Shown: piece after piece, positions 54,424 to 62,290 of the stretch
How the letters are laid out: each line of letters starts with the position of its first letter
How positions within the stretch are numbered: position 1 is the stretch's first letter
DNA from: Bacteroidales bacterium
Lineage (GTDB): Bacteria; Bacteroidota; Bacteroidia; Bacteroidales; UBA932
Assembly: GCA_017482565.1 (NCBI GenBank)
Contig: JAFUMO010000068.1
Coordinates: 1-64,000, forward strand
Length of the DNA stretch: 64,000 bases
Direction of reading: 5' to 3'
Position numbers and translations under genes: made by a program
Notes under the pieces: generated by a model
The model's database searches: none
The model's input: only the letters and a program-made list of their open reading frames with translations
What the model was told of the DNA's origin: nothing

Positions 54424-55330
54424 TCATCTGTGCAACCCTCAGCTTTGCGCTCCTGCTCCTTGTGTTTGTTGCTATCTCCTCCTCGGCCGGAAGCACCGGT
54501 TTCCTTGTCACAAGCTCAAAAGGTGAGAGGCTCCTGCCGTAAAAATCTTTTCCGTTGTTCCCCTGTGGATTGCCTGTCTTCATGAAGTTCTTCACCATCC
54601 TGTCCTCAAGCGAGTGGTAGGTGATTACGGAAAGCCTTCCTCCCGGCCTGAGGGCTGCCAGTGTACCCTGCAGGAAGTCCTCCAGCGACCTCATCTCCAT
54701 ATTCACCTCAATGCGGAGCGCCTGGTACAGCTTTGCCAGGAACTTGTGCCCTGTGTGGCTGTTGTACAGTTTGGCTACCGCCCTGCTCAAATCTCCTGTA
54801 GTCTCTATTGGGGCAGCTTCCCTGGCCCTGCATATCAGCTCTGCAGCCTTCCACGGCTTCTCCAGTTCCCCGTATATCCTGAAAATGTCTGCAAGCTCCT
54901 CCTGGGTGCATTCATTCACCACATCTGCGGCACTTCTTCCCGACATCCGGTTCATCCTCATGTCCAACGGGGCGTCAAACCTGAATGAGAAGCCTCTTTC
55001 CCCTGTATCAAACTGGTGGGAAGAGACCCCGAGATCTGCAAGTATGCCATCCACCTTCCCGGCATAGCCCAGGGCTCTGGTGAAATTATGGACAAACCTG
55101 AAGTTGTTGTGGATAAGTATCAGCCTGTCATCCTCAGGGGCGTTGGCAATTGCATCACTATCGCGGTCAAAAGCAATGAGCTTTCCCCTTTTGCCCAACC
55201 TGCGCAATATCTCACGGCTGTGCCCGCCTCCCCCAAAGGTTGCATCTATGAATATGCCATTGCTGTTTTCCTCTATATTGAGGGCGGAAATGCTCTCATT
55301 GAGCAGAACCGGAACATGATACTCAGACAT
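54404..55330 (-). CDS. rsmH: 16S rRNA (cytosine-1402-N4)-methyltransferase
   Basis: 308 aa (formerly mraW). The start EYHVPVLLNESISAL, SAM site DATFGGGGHSREIL, GILADLGVSSHQFD, RGFSFRFDAPLDMRMN and ALRPGGRLSVITYHSLEDR are all classical. It methylates the ribosomal P site. Second gene of the dcw cluster, 20 bp after mraZ. Confidence 0.97.
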   Translation of the reverse strand: MSEYHVPVLLNESISALNIEENSNGIFIDATFGGGGHSREILRRLGKRGKLIAFDRDSDAIANAPEDDRLILIHNNFRFVHNFTRALGYAGKVDGILADLGVSSHQFDTGERGFSFRFDAPLDMRMNRMSGRSAADVVNECTQEELADIFRIYGELEKPWKAAELICRAREAAPIETTGDLSRAVAKLYNSHTGHKFLAKLYQALRIEVNMEMRSLEDFLQGTLAALRPGGRLSVITYHSLEDRMVKNFMKTGNPQGNNGKDFYGRSLSPFELVTRKPVLPAEEEIATNTRSRSAKLRVAQMIDTKGK

Positions 55331-55350
55331 CCCTGCAAGTTTTTATGGAG

Positions 55351-55797
55351 TTAACCTAAAATGCTCTGGGCAAGTGCAACGAACTCATCGGAGCCCATCT
55401 GCCTGCTGTTGTACTTCTCCTTGGCCCAGATTTCAATCTTATGGTCACTGCCTACAAAGATCATCTCCTTCTCTGCCCCTATGCTCTCAAGGATCTTTTT
55501 AGGGATGGTAATCCTGCCAAGCTTTTCATCAGGCTCAACAACCGCCCTGTTCCTCATGTACTCCCTCCAGAATTCGGCATGGTCTTTCCTGAAGAAATTG
55601 AGCTTGGATTTCACTTCATTGGATTCAATCTCCCATTGGCTGTAGGTGTACATTTCAAGGCACTCTTCAAACATATCCTTCTTCACCACAAGAGATATCT
55701 TCTCTTCAGGGGCAAACACACCCTTGAAGGCAGAGGGAAAAATCATTCTCCCCTTGTCATCAATCTTAACACTGTATTCGCCTATGAATTTTGCCAT
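55351..55797 (-). CDS. mraZ: Transcriptional regulator MraZ
   Basis: 148 aa from MAKFIGEYSVKIDDKGR. The open frame reaches 55896, but those 33 codons cover the promoter and operator. Two AbrB-like half domains: IDDKGRMIFPSAFKG near the N-terminus and PDEKLGRITIPKKILESIG in the second half. First gene of the dcw cluster; in studied species MraZ represses or tunes its own operon by binding TGGG[A/G]-type repeats, which are matched upstream here. Confidence 0.94.
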   Translation of the reverse strand: MAKFIGEYSVKIDDKGRMIFPSAFKGVFAPEEKISLVVKKDMFEECLEMYTYSQWEIESNEVKSKLNFFRKDHAEFWREYMRNRAVVEPDEKLGRITIPKKILESIGAEKEMIFVGSDHKIEIWAKEKYNSRQMGSDEFVALAQSILG

Positions 55798-55829
55798 TTT
55801 CTCTCTTTGCCGTGTAATGACGGTTGATG

Positions 55830-55881
55830 CAAAATTACAACTCTTTTTACATTTTTTTCCAAAAATTTCCACATTTTTCCA
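55830..55881 (-). promoter_or_regulatory. mraZ/dcw promoter with three MraZ-box-like repeats
   Basis: On the minus strand, TGGAA occurs at 55881-55877, 55871-55867 and 55861-55857, starts exactly 10 bp apart (N5 spacers); a degenerate fourth unit (TGTAA) follows at 55851-55847. The -7 box TAATTTTG is at 55837-55830, 32 bp before the ATG, and the only nearby -33-like TTG (55862-55860) lies inside the third repeat. Known MraZ operators are TGGGN repeats with N5 spacers, so binding here would cover the -33 region and repress. Confidence 0.75.
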
Positions 55882-55916
55882 CAAACTTATCAACAATTAA
55901 AAAATGAGGTTTATCT

Positions 55917-55939
55917 TTACACCGCAAAAGGGGGTGTAA
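55917..55939 (+). other. Small hairpin upstream of the M23 peptidase gene
   Basis: TTACACC (55917-55923) pairs with GGTGTAA (55933-55939) in the divergent spacer, 36 bp before the ATG. A near -7 sequence TATCTTTA (55912-55919) overlaps its left arm. Function unknown. Confidence 0.4.
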
Positions 55940-55975
55940 GCCTTTTTGCCAGATGATGTTTTAAACAGTTTTGTT

Positions 55976-57232
55976 ATGAGGATTTTTGTATGCTTCATAT
56001 TGTCCCTGATATTGTGGGGATGCTCTTCACATGGAAAAGAAAATGTTGAGGTTCAAGAGAATGTGGAGGCACAGCCTGTGCTCAAGTATGGTCTGGAGAT
56101 TGAGAAGTATGACATTGAGCCCGGTGAGATAGGAAAGGGGGATTATTTTGGCTCCATAATGGACAGGGCAGGTGTAGATCCCAACATGGTGCAGAGGATC
56201 CTTGCAGCTTCCAGGGAGGTTTTTGATGTCAGGAAAGTGAAGCTGGGGAGCCCGTATGAGATTCTCAGGGAAAAGGATTCTCTTGGCAGGGCGGCCTATT
56301 TCGTTTACGAGCTGGATAACCTCACACATGTGGTGGTCTCATTGAAGGATTCCCTCTACGCAAGGCTGTATGTAAAGGAGGTGGTGCCCGTAAAGAAACA
56401 GGCGGAGGTTACAATAAATACCTCCCTGTGGAATGATGTGCAGAAGGCTGGTATTCCGGTAATGATGGCGCTCAAGCTCTCGGATGTATATGACTGTACA
56501 ATAGATTTCTTTGGGCTTCAGGGCGGGGATTCGTTCAAGGTTATGTATGATGAACTCCAATATGAGGGGGAGTATATGGGATTGGGCAAGATATATTATG
56601 CTGAGTTCATACATGCAGGGAAGCAGTATAATGCAATAAGGTTCAATGCAGGGGAGAACAGCAGCACTTTCTGGAACGAGAAGGGTGAGAGCCTTAAGAA
56701 GGCGTTCCTGAAGGCCCCTCTGAATTTTACAAGGATAAGTTCAAGGTTCACATACGCCCGCAAACATCCGGTGCTGAAGATTGTGAGGCCTCATACGGGT
56801 GTGGATTATGCCGCTCCGAGCGGTACGCCTGTGGTTGCCCTGGGTGACGGTGTGGTTACCCACAGGGGTTGGGCCGGTGGCGGCGGCAATACAATCAAGA
56901 TAAAGCATCCGGGGAATTATGTGACATCTTACATGCACCTTAAGGGGTATGCCAAGGGAATTTCTGTAGGAACCAGGGTATCAAGGGGGCAGCTGATAGG
57001 TTATGTGGGAAGTACCGGTCTCTCTACCGGCCCTCATCTGGATTTCAGGGTGTACAAGAACGGCAAGCCCATTGACCCTCTGAAGATGGAGAGCCCGAGC
57101 GTTGAGCCGGTTTCAAAGGAGAAGATGCCCGAATTTGAGGCGCAGATGCAGAAATACAGGTATCAGCTGGACAGCCTCAACTCTGCCGGATATGTGCAGG
57201 AATATCTCCGCATCCTTGGCGGCAACTCATAA
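55976..57232 (+). CDS. M23 metallopeptidase lipoprotein
   Basis: 418 aa from MRIFVCFILS; the frame opens ten codons earlier. Lipobox LWGC (Cys about 16). The N-terminal part (GDYFGSIMDRAGVDPNMVQRIL) resembles the OapA/LysM-like domains of Csd3-type proteins, followed by a mid domain and a C-terminal LytM (M23) domain with zinc motif RPHTGVDYAAPSGTP and HLDFRVY. Likely a DD-endopeptidase that cuts peptidoglycan crosslinks in the envelope, divergent from the dcw operon. Its TAA is part of the 13-bp inverted repeat bounding the next segment. Confidence 0.9.
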   Translation: MRIFVCFILSLILWGCSSHGKENVEVQENVEAQPVLKYGLEIEKYDIEPGEIGKGDYFGSIMDRAGVDPNMVQRILAASREVFDVRKVKLGSPYEILREKDSLGRAAYFVYELDNLTHVVVSLKDSLYARLYVKEVVPVKKQAEVTINTSLWNDVQKAGIPVMMALKLSDVYDCTIDFFGLQGGDSFKVMYDELQYEGEYMGLGKIYYAEFIHAGKQYNAIRFNAGENSSTFWNEKGESLKKAFLKAPLNFTRISSRFTYARKHPVLKIVRPHTGVDYAAPSGTPVVALGDGVVTHRGWAGGGGNTIKIKHPGNYVTSYMHLKGYAKGISVGTRVSRGQLIGYVGSTGLSTGPHLDFRVYKNGKPIDPLKMESPSVEPVSKEKMPEFEAQMQKYRYQLDSLNSAGYVQEYLRILGGNS

Positions 57233-57748
57233 GGAACCTTTCAATCATCCATCTGCACTCTGCAGCATACAATTGACAAAAGGCATTGTATGGCCGGGTA
57301 TGCAGCTGATTGCAAGAAAGGGGGAGACGACGAAGTCTCCTCTGCTGCGTCATTGCCTTTGGCAATAACTTGCAACCGTCGAATTAGGTCCCCCCTTTCT
57401 TCAATGCATCTGCCAATACCATACAAGTACTTTGATATTTGATTATATGCTGCAGAATGCATTTGTAAGGGAAAACATGAGCCTGAGCGAATGGAGGGTG
57501 AGGCGGTAAGAGAGGGGAGAAAATTCATCGCCTTGTGACGGCACATGTCTGACGACGTTAGGCCCCGTTAGGGGCTAAAAGGAGGAGTTTGCCGTCAAGA
57601 TGAATTTTATTCCCTCTCAGCCTCAGCCGAGACTGAGCGAAGGTTCTTTGTTTTCCTGAGGCAGAATGCATTCCGGCATTTGTAAGCCATGTCAAAGGAT
57701 ATCCATGTGCCTTGCCTAAGAATGAGGTACAACTTAAAGGTTCCTTAT
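57229..57748. repeat. Non-coding palindromic segment bounded by 13-bp inverted repeats
   Basis: A 512-bp gap between convergent genes. ATAAGGAACCTTT (57229-57241) and its exact reverse complement (57736-57748) bound it and include both neighbouring stop codons. Inside are two long imperfect inverted repeats: 57283-57325 with 57389-57430 (11-bp core AAGAAAGGGGG, 8-bp TTGTATGG), and 57455-57560 with 57585-57672 (shared GAATGCATT, GGAAAACA, AAAATTCATC, GACGGCA). The first encloses small hairpins at 57323-57340 and 57352-57366. Small open frames here conflict with the palindromes and are not credible genes. It may be a MITE-like insertion, a structured RNA or a repeat family. Confidence 0.7.
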
Positions 57749-58380
57749 TTTTTTCTGATGAGGTTGAGGCCGTCACGCAGGGGGATGATTACGTTTTCCA
57801 CGCGGGGGTCATCCTTTACCATCCGGTTGAACTTGAGGATTCCCTGTGTCTGGGCATCCTGAGGCACGTTTTCCTGATATACCTTTCCGTCCCAGAGGAC
57901 ATTGTCTGCCAGGATGTATCCTCCCGGGCGTACCATGTCAAATACCAGCTCATAGTAGGTGGGGTATTCCCTCTTGTTGGCATCTATGAATACCAGGTCA
58001 TACATTTTCCCCTCTTCCCTGAGGCGCAGCAGGGTCTCCTTTGCGTCCCCTATGTGGAGGGTTATCCTGTCTGAAAGGCCGGCCTTTTCATGGGCCTGGA
58101 GGATAAGGTCTTCCAGTTCGTCATTGAGCTCCAGGGAATCCATGTGTCCCCCTTCCTTCAATCCTCTGGCGAGGCATATTGCGGAATAGCCTGTAAAGGC
58201 ACCGAGTTCCAGAATGTTTTCCGGCTGGATCATACTGGCAATGAACTCCATGAGCTTCCCTTCAACCGGGCCGCACAGCATCCTTGCATGGTTGGTCCTC
58301 AGGTTAGTCTGTTTCTGCAGCCATTTAAGTACAGGGTCCTGTTCCTGTGAGTATCCGGTTATGTATCCGTTCAAGTCCAT
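57745..58380 (-). CDS. SAM-dependent O-methyltransferase, family 3
   Basis: 211 aa, CCoAOMT-like. SAM site ILELGAFTGYSAICLARGL, metal-binding FIDANKREY and ADNVLWDGKV. No signal peptide; cytoplasmic. Relatives methylate catechols or, in some bacteria, 23S-type RNA or small molecules; the substrate is not readable. It starts 1 bp after the M16 protease stop. Confidence 0.88.
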   Translation of the reverse strand: MDLNGYITGYSQEQDPVLKWLQKQTNLRTNHARMLCGPVEGKLMEFIASMIQPENILELGAFTGYSAICLARGLKEGGHMDSLELNDELEDLILQAHEKAGLSDRITLHIGDAKETLLRLREEGKMYDLVFIDANKREYPTYYELVFDMVRPGGYILADNVLWDGKVYQENVPQDAQTQGILKFNRMVKDDPRVENVIIPLRDGLNLIRKK

Positions 58381-58381
58381 A

Positions 58382-59641
58382 TCAGTTGTATATAAGGGTG
58401 CTCATCCTTTCCCAGCCCAGGACTTCGGCAGCTGTCTGCTGAAGCTCCTCAGCCGTAATGGATTCAATTCTTTGTCTCATCTGCTCAAAGGTGCTTATCT
58501 TGCCGTACATCAGGAGCGACTTGCCCATTGAAAGGCACTGGGCCTCGGCGTTGTCCTGTGCAATGGAGAGCTGCCCTATGAGCTGTTTCCTGGCTGCCTT
58601 CAGGGCGGCAGGGGTGAGCCTGTTCTCCACAATCCTGTCAAGCTCCTTCTTTATGAGGGAGAGGCATTTGTCCACATCCTCCCTGTCGCATCCGAAGTAG
58701 ACGCTGAAGATGCCGGTATCGGCATAAGGGGTATATACAGCTTCCACACTGTATACCAGCCCGTTCTTCTCCCTCAGGGCCATGTTCAGCCTTGAACCTG
58801 ATGCCGGGCCTCCAAGGATGTTTGTGAGGATGGAGAGGGCTATCCTCCTGGAGTCATATGCCGTGTAGGCGGTCGTCCCCACCATGCAGTGTGCCTGGTG
58901 GCTCTTTTTGGAGAGGGATTTGTGGAATATTTTGTTGGGAAGAGGCTGGGGGAGACTTTCATTCCTTTTTCCTGAATCTCCTGTGTCCCCTTCAGTGATT
59001 ATTTCAATCCCAATTTCCCTGCCCAGATATTTTTCTGCGGATTTCTTTATCAGAGACATGGCTTTTGCCTGAGGGCAGTCCGCAACAATGGTGAATGCCA
59101 TGTTTGATGGAATGAAGTTGCGGGAGTTGTACTCCTTCATCACCTCTGAATTTATCTTCATAAGGCTCTTCTTCTCTCCCAGAATCTGCATCTGCAGGGG
59201 GTGCCCTTCAAACAGGAGCTGCTCAAAATGCTCGTAAATGGCATCAGCGGGAACATCCTTGTAGGAGACAATCTCCTCCAGGATTACGTCCCTCTCCTTC
59301 TCCAGTTCCTTCTGCGGGAAAACGGAGGTGAAGGCCAGTTCCATGAGGAGATCAATGGCCTTTGGAAGGTCTTCCTTCAGGACTGTTGAATGAAGTACGG
59401 TCTCCTCCTTGGTGGTGTATGCATTCAGCTCGCCTCCAACGCTTTCAAGTACATTGTTTATGCTGTTTGCCCTCCTCTTGGCTGTCCCTTTGAAGAACAT
59501 GTGTTCTGTAAAATGGGCCAGCCCGTTGTATGCGGGGGCCTCATCCCTTGTGCCGCATTTGGTGGACAACGCGCAGTAGGCCACCGGTGATGCGCTGTGC
59601 TTGAATGAGAATCTCAATATATCTTCTTTGCGGGTATCCAT
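58382..59641 (-). CDS. M16 family zinc peptidase
   Basis: 419 aa. Zinc motif HFTEH (HxxEH) in NGLAHFTEHMFFKGT, with the third ligand Glu in the EKERDVILEEI segment. Two ferredoxin-like halves typical of the processing-peptidase/PqqL group (second half: CMVGTTAYTAYDS...GGPASGSRLNMALREKNGLVYSVEA). No signal peptide. Divergent from dnaX with a 53-bp spacer. Confidence 0.92.
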   Translation of the reverse strand: MDTRKEDILRFSFKHSASPVAYCALSTKCGTRDEAPAYNGLAHFTEHMFFKGTAKRRANSINNVLESVGGELNAYTTKEETVLHSTVLKEDLPKAIDLLMELAFTSVFPQKELEKERDVILEEIVSYKDVPADAIYEHFEQLLFEGHPLQMQILGEKKSLMKINSEVMKEYNSRNFIPSNMAFTIVADCPQAKAMSLIKKSAEKYLGREIGIEIITEGDTGDSGKRNESLPQPLPNKIFHKSLSKKSHQAHCMVGTTAYTAYDSRRIALSILTNILGGPASGSRLNMALREKNGLVYSVEAVYTPYADTGIFSVYFGCDREDVDKCLSLIKKELDRIVENRLTPAALKAARKQLIGQLSIAQDNAEAQCLSMGKSLLMYGKISTFEQMRQRIESITAEELQQTAAEVLGWERMSTLIYN

Positions 59642-59660
59642 AGGTTCTTAAAAAACTCTG

Positions 59661-59688
59661 CAAAATTAGAATAAAATAGTTATTTTTG
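59661..59688. promoter_or_regulatory. Divergent -7 boxes for the M16 gene and dnaX
   Basis: Minus strand: TAATTTTG at 59668-59661, 19 bp before the M16 ATG. Plus strand: TATTTTTG at 59681-59688, only 6 bp before the dnaX ATG at 59695, which would place the dnaX transcript start at or next to its start codon. Neither has a clear -33 TTG. Confidence 0.55.
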
Positions 59689-59694
59689 TGGATT

Positions 59695-61443
59695 ATGGAG
59701 AAATTTATAGTATCGGCACGCAAGTACAGGCCCAACAACTTCCTGAGCCTCGTGGGGCAGGACAGTATTGCTGTAACCCTCAAGAACTCAATACAGAGGG
59801 GACAGCTGGCCCATGCATATCTTTTCTGCGGCCCGCGTGGAGTGGGCAAGACGTCCACCGCCAGGATTTTTGCAAAGACAATCAACTGCATGAATCCGGG
59901 GGCAGACCTGGAGCCTTGCGGCGAGTGCGAATCGTGCATCTCCTTTGCACAGGGGCGCTCATACTGCATTCATGAGCTGGATGCGGCATCCAACAACTCT
60001 GTGGATGACATCAGGCTCCTCACCGAGAAGGTGATGATACCGCCACAGATAGGAAAGTACAGCGTGTATATCATAGATGAGGTGCATATGCTTTCATCTG
60101 CAGCGTTCAATGCCTTCCTCAAGACCCTTGAGGAACCCCCTGCACATGCGATATTTATCCTTGCAACAACGGAGAAGCACAAGATACTCCCTACAATCCT
60201 GAGCCGTTGCCAGACCTACGACTTCAACCGCATCTCCATAGAGGATATAGTGAAGAACCTCGCCTCCATTGCAAAGAAGGAGGAGATAACCATAGATACC
60301 GATTCATTGCACGTGATAGCCCAGAAGGCAGACGGTGCAATGCGTGACGCCCTCACACTGTTTGACCAGTGTGTGGCATTCTGCGGAACACAGATAGAGT
60401 ACAGCGCGGTAATCAGGAACCTGAATGTGCTGGACCATGAGTATTATTTCAACATAGTGGAAAGTGCCCTTGCAGGGAATTTTTCCCGACAGCTTCTCCT
60501 CTTTGATGAGGTGCTTTCAAAAGGTTTCAATGCACTTTACTTCATAGGGGGGCTGGGGAACCACCTGAGAAATCTCCTTGTATGCAAGGATACTTCAACA
60601 TTGAAGCTGCTGGAGATGGCTCCGGCAGTGGCGGAGCGTTACAAGGCACAGAGTGCAAAATGCTCCGTGAAGTTCCTTTACGAGGCTCTCGGCAATACCA
60701 CAAAATGTGAAAGCGAGTACCGCCAGAGCAGCAACCAGAGGCTTCTTGTGGAATTCCTGCTTGTAAAGCTCGCACAATTGGCAGGACAGCCGCAGGCCCT
60801 GATGGCAGAACCGCTGCAGCAGCCGGCATTCGCAGCCCAGGCACAGAAATTGCCGGCAGCGGAGGAGACCAGGCCGCAGCAGGTGACACCGGCCCAGGAG
60901 AAAATTCCTGTACAGCAGCCTGCCCCGCCGCAACCGGCAGTGGAGCACCCGCATCAGAAGGAGCCTGCACCACAGCGGCCTAAGGCAGTGGCGGGCGGAC
61001 TCTCAATAAAGAATATAATGAAGCAGGCCCAGAGCGCACCTAAAGCGGCGGAGCAGGAACTTGTGGATGCAACTGAGCCGGTTACCATAGAGAAGCTGAA
61101 TGCAGTATGGGGCAAGATGGCTGACACCCAGAGCCAGTATCCGAGACTGGCATCGGCCATAAGGCAGACGGCTCCTGAACTGAGGGATAACAATACAACC
61201 GTTGTTTTCAAGGTGGGCAACAGTGCCCAGCAGAGCTGGATAGAGAAGAACTCCCTGCCTGTACTTACAGGATTCCTGCAGAGAGAGCTCAGGAACGGGG
61301 GGATAAAGCTGGTTGTTGAGGTTATTGAGGTGGCGCAGCAGGAGAGAAAGCCATACACACCATACGAGAAGGCAGACCGTCTCCGTAAGAACTATCCGGA
61401 ACTGGTGAATCTGGAGAAAGATTTGGATTTGGACATTAAGTAG
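59695..61443 (+). CDS. dnaX: DNA polymerase III subunits gamma/tau
   Basis: 582 aa from MEKFIVSARKYRP (the frame opens three codons earlier, within the -7 box). Clamp-loader ATPase: P-loop GPRGVGKT (46-53), zinc Cys65, 75, 78 and 81, DEVHML, and SRC in LSRCQTYDF. Domain III is followed by a Gln/Pro/Ala-rich linker (about 365-440) and a C-terminal tau-like domain. I saw no A-run slippery site for a programmed frameshift, so a separate gamma form is not indicated. lptB follows at 7 bp. Confidence 0.95.
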   Translation: MEKFIVSARKYRPNNFLSLVGQDSIAVTLKNSIQRGQLAHAYLFCGPRGVGKTSTARIFAKTINCMNPGADLEPCGECESCISFAQGRSYCIHELDAASNNSVDDIRLLTEKVMIPPQIGKYSVYIIDEVHMLSSAAFNAFLKTLEEPPAHAIFILATTEKHKILPTILSRCQTYDFNRISIEDIVKNLASIAKKEEITIDTDSLHVIAQKADGAMRDALTLFDQCVAFCGTQIEYSAVIRNLNVLDHEYYFNIVESALAGNFSRQLLLFDEVLSKGFNALYFIGGLGNHLRNLLVCKDTSTLKLLEMAPAVAERYKAQSAKCSVKFLYEALGNTTKCESEYRQSSNQRLLVEFLLVKLAQLAGQPQALMAEPLQQPAFAAQAQKLPAAEETRPQQVTPAQEKIPVQQPAPPQPAVEHPHQKEPAPQRPKAVAGGLSIKNIMKQAQSAPKAAEQELVDATEPVTIEKLNAVWGKMADTQSQYPRLASAIRQTAPELRDNNTTVVFKVGNSAQQSWIEKNSLPVLTGFLQRELRNGGIKLVVEVIEVAQQERKPYTPYEKADRLRKNYPELVNLEKDLDLDIK

Positions 61444-61450
61444 TAGTGAT

Positions 61451-62224
61451 ATGCGTTTATATTGTACCGATCTTATAAAGAGATATGGAAAGAGGACAGT
61501 AGTAAAAGGGGTCTCTTTTGATGTGGAACAGGGGGAGATTGTAGGACTGCTCGGCCCCAACGGAGCCGGAAAGACCACAAGCTTCTATATGATTACCGGG
61601 CTTATCAAGCCTAATGGAGGGCGTATCTTCCTTGATGATGAGGAGATTACGGATCTTCCTATGTACAAGCGCTCACAGAAGGGCCTTGGATATCTTGCCC
61701 AGGAGGCATCTGTCTTCAGGAAGTTGAGCGTGGAGGACAACATAATGTCGGTTATGGAGCTGAGTGACCTTACCAGGGAGGAGCGCAAGGAGAGGCTGGA
61801 GAGCCTTATCCAGGAGTTCAGGCTTGAAAAGGTACGCAAGAGCTATGGTATACAGCTGTCGGGAGGAGAAAGGAGAAGATGTGAAATTGCCAGGGCACTT
61901 GCCAAGGACCCTAAATTCATCCTTCTGGATGAGCCTTTTGCCGGTGTTGACCCGATTGCGGTGGAGGACATCCAGCATATAATTGCAAAGCTCAAGACAA
62001 AAAACATAGGCATCATCATCACAGATCACAATGTGCATGAGACACTGGCCATTACAGACAGGGCTTACCTCCTCTATGACGGAAATATCCTGGAGAGCGG
62101 CACACCTGAGCAGCTTGCAAACAACCCTGAGGTGAGGAAAAGGTACCTCGGGCAGAACTTTGAGCTCAGGAAGGCAGTGCTCCGCAAAAGGGACGAGGAT
62201 GAGGAACTTCCCTGCGGTAAATGA
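61451..62224 (+). CDS. lptB: Lipopolysaccharide export ATPase LptB
   Basis: 257 aa stand-alone ABC ATPase. Walker A GPNGAGKTT (35-43), the LptB-typical YLAQEASVFRKLSVEDNIM, signature LSGGERRRCEIARAL, Walker B FILLDEPFAGVDPIAV and H-loop ITDHNVHETL. It powers LPS extraction by LptF/G, which are not in the window. It follows dnaX by 7 bp. Confidence 0.95.
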   Translation: MRLYCTDLIKRYGKRTVVKGVSFDVEQGEIVGLLGPNGAGKTTSFYMITGLIKPNGGRIFLDDEEITDLPMYKRSQKGLGYLAQEASVFRKLSVEDNIMSVMELSDLTREERKERLESLIQEFRLEKVRKSYGIQLSGGERRRCEIARALAKDPKFILLDEPFAGVDPIAVEDIQHIIAKLKTKNIGIIITDHNVHETLAITDRAYLLYDGNILESGTPEQLANNPEVRKRYLGQNFELRKAVLRKRDEDEELPCGK

Positions 62225-62290
62225 TATGATTGGCAGCTCCCCTGCAAAAATTGAAAGCATGTGAAGTTTCCAGGCAACAAACTACAAGGC

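Noticed and set aside
57241-57546. Short minus-strand frames of 101 aa (57241-57546) and 72 aa (57558-57776) in the palindromic gap
   Set aside because: They run across the inverted repeats, are low in recognisable sequence, and one overlaps the methyltransferase end; the segment reads as non-coding.
60780-61000. Possible dnaX programmed frameshift site for a gamma form
   Set aside because: No A-AAA-AAG-type slippery run or adjacent stem was found in the linker region.
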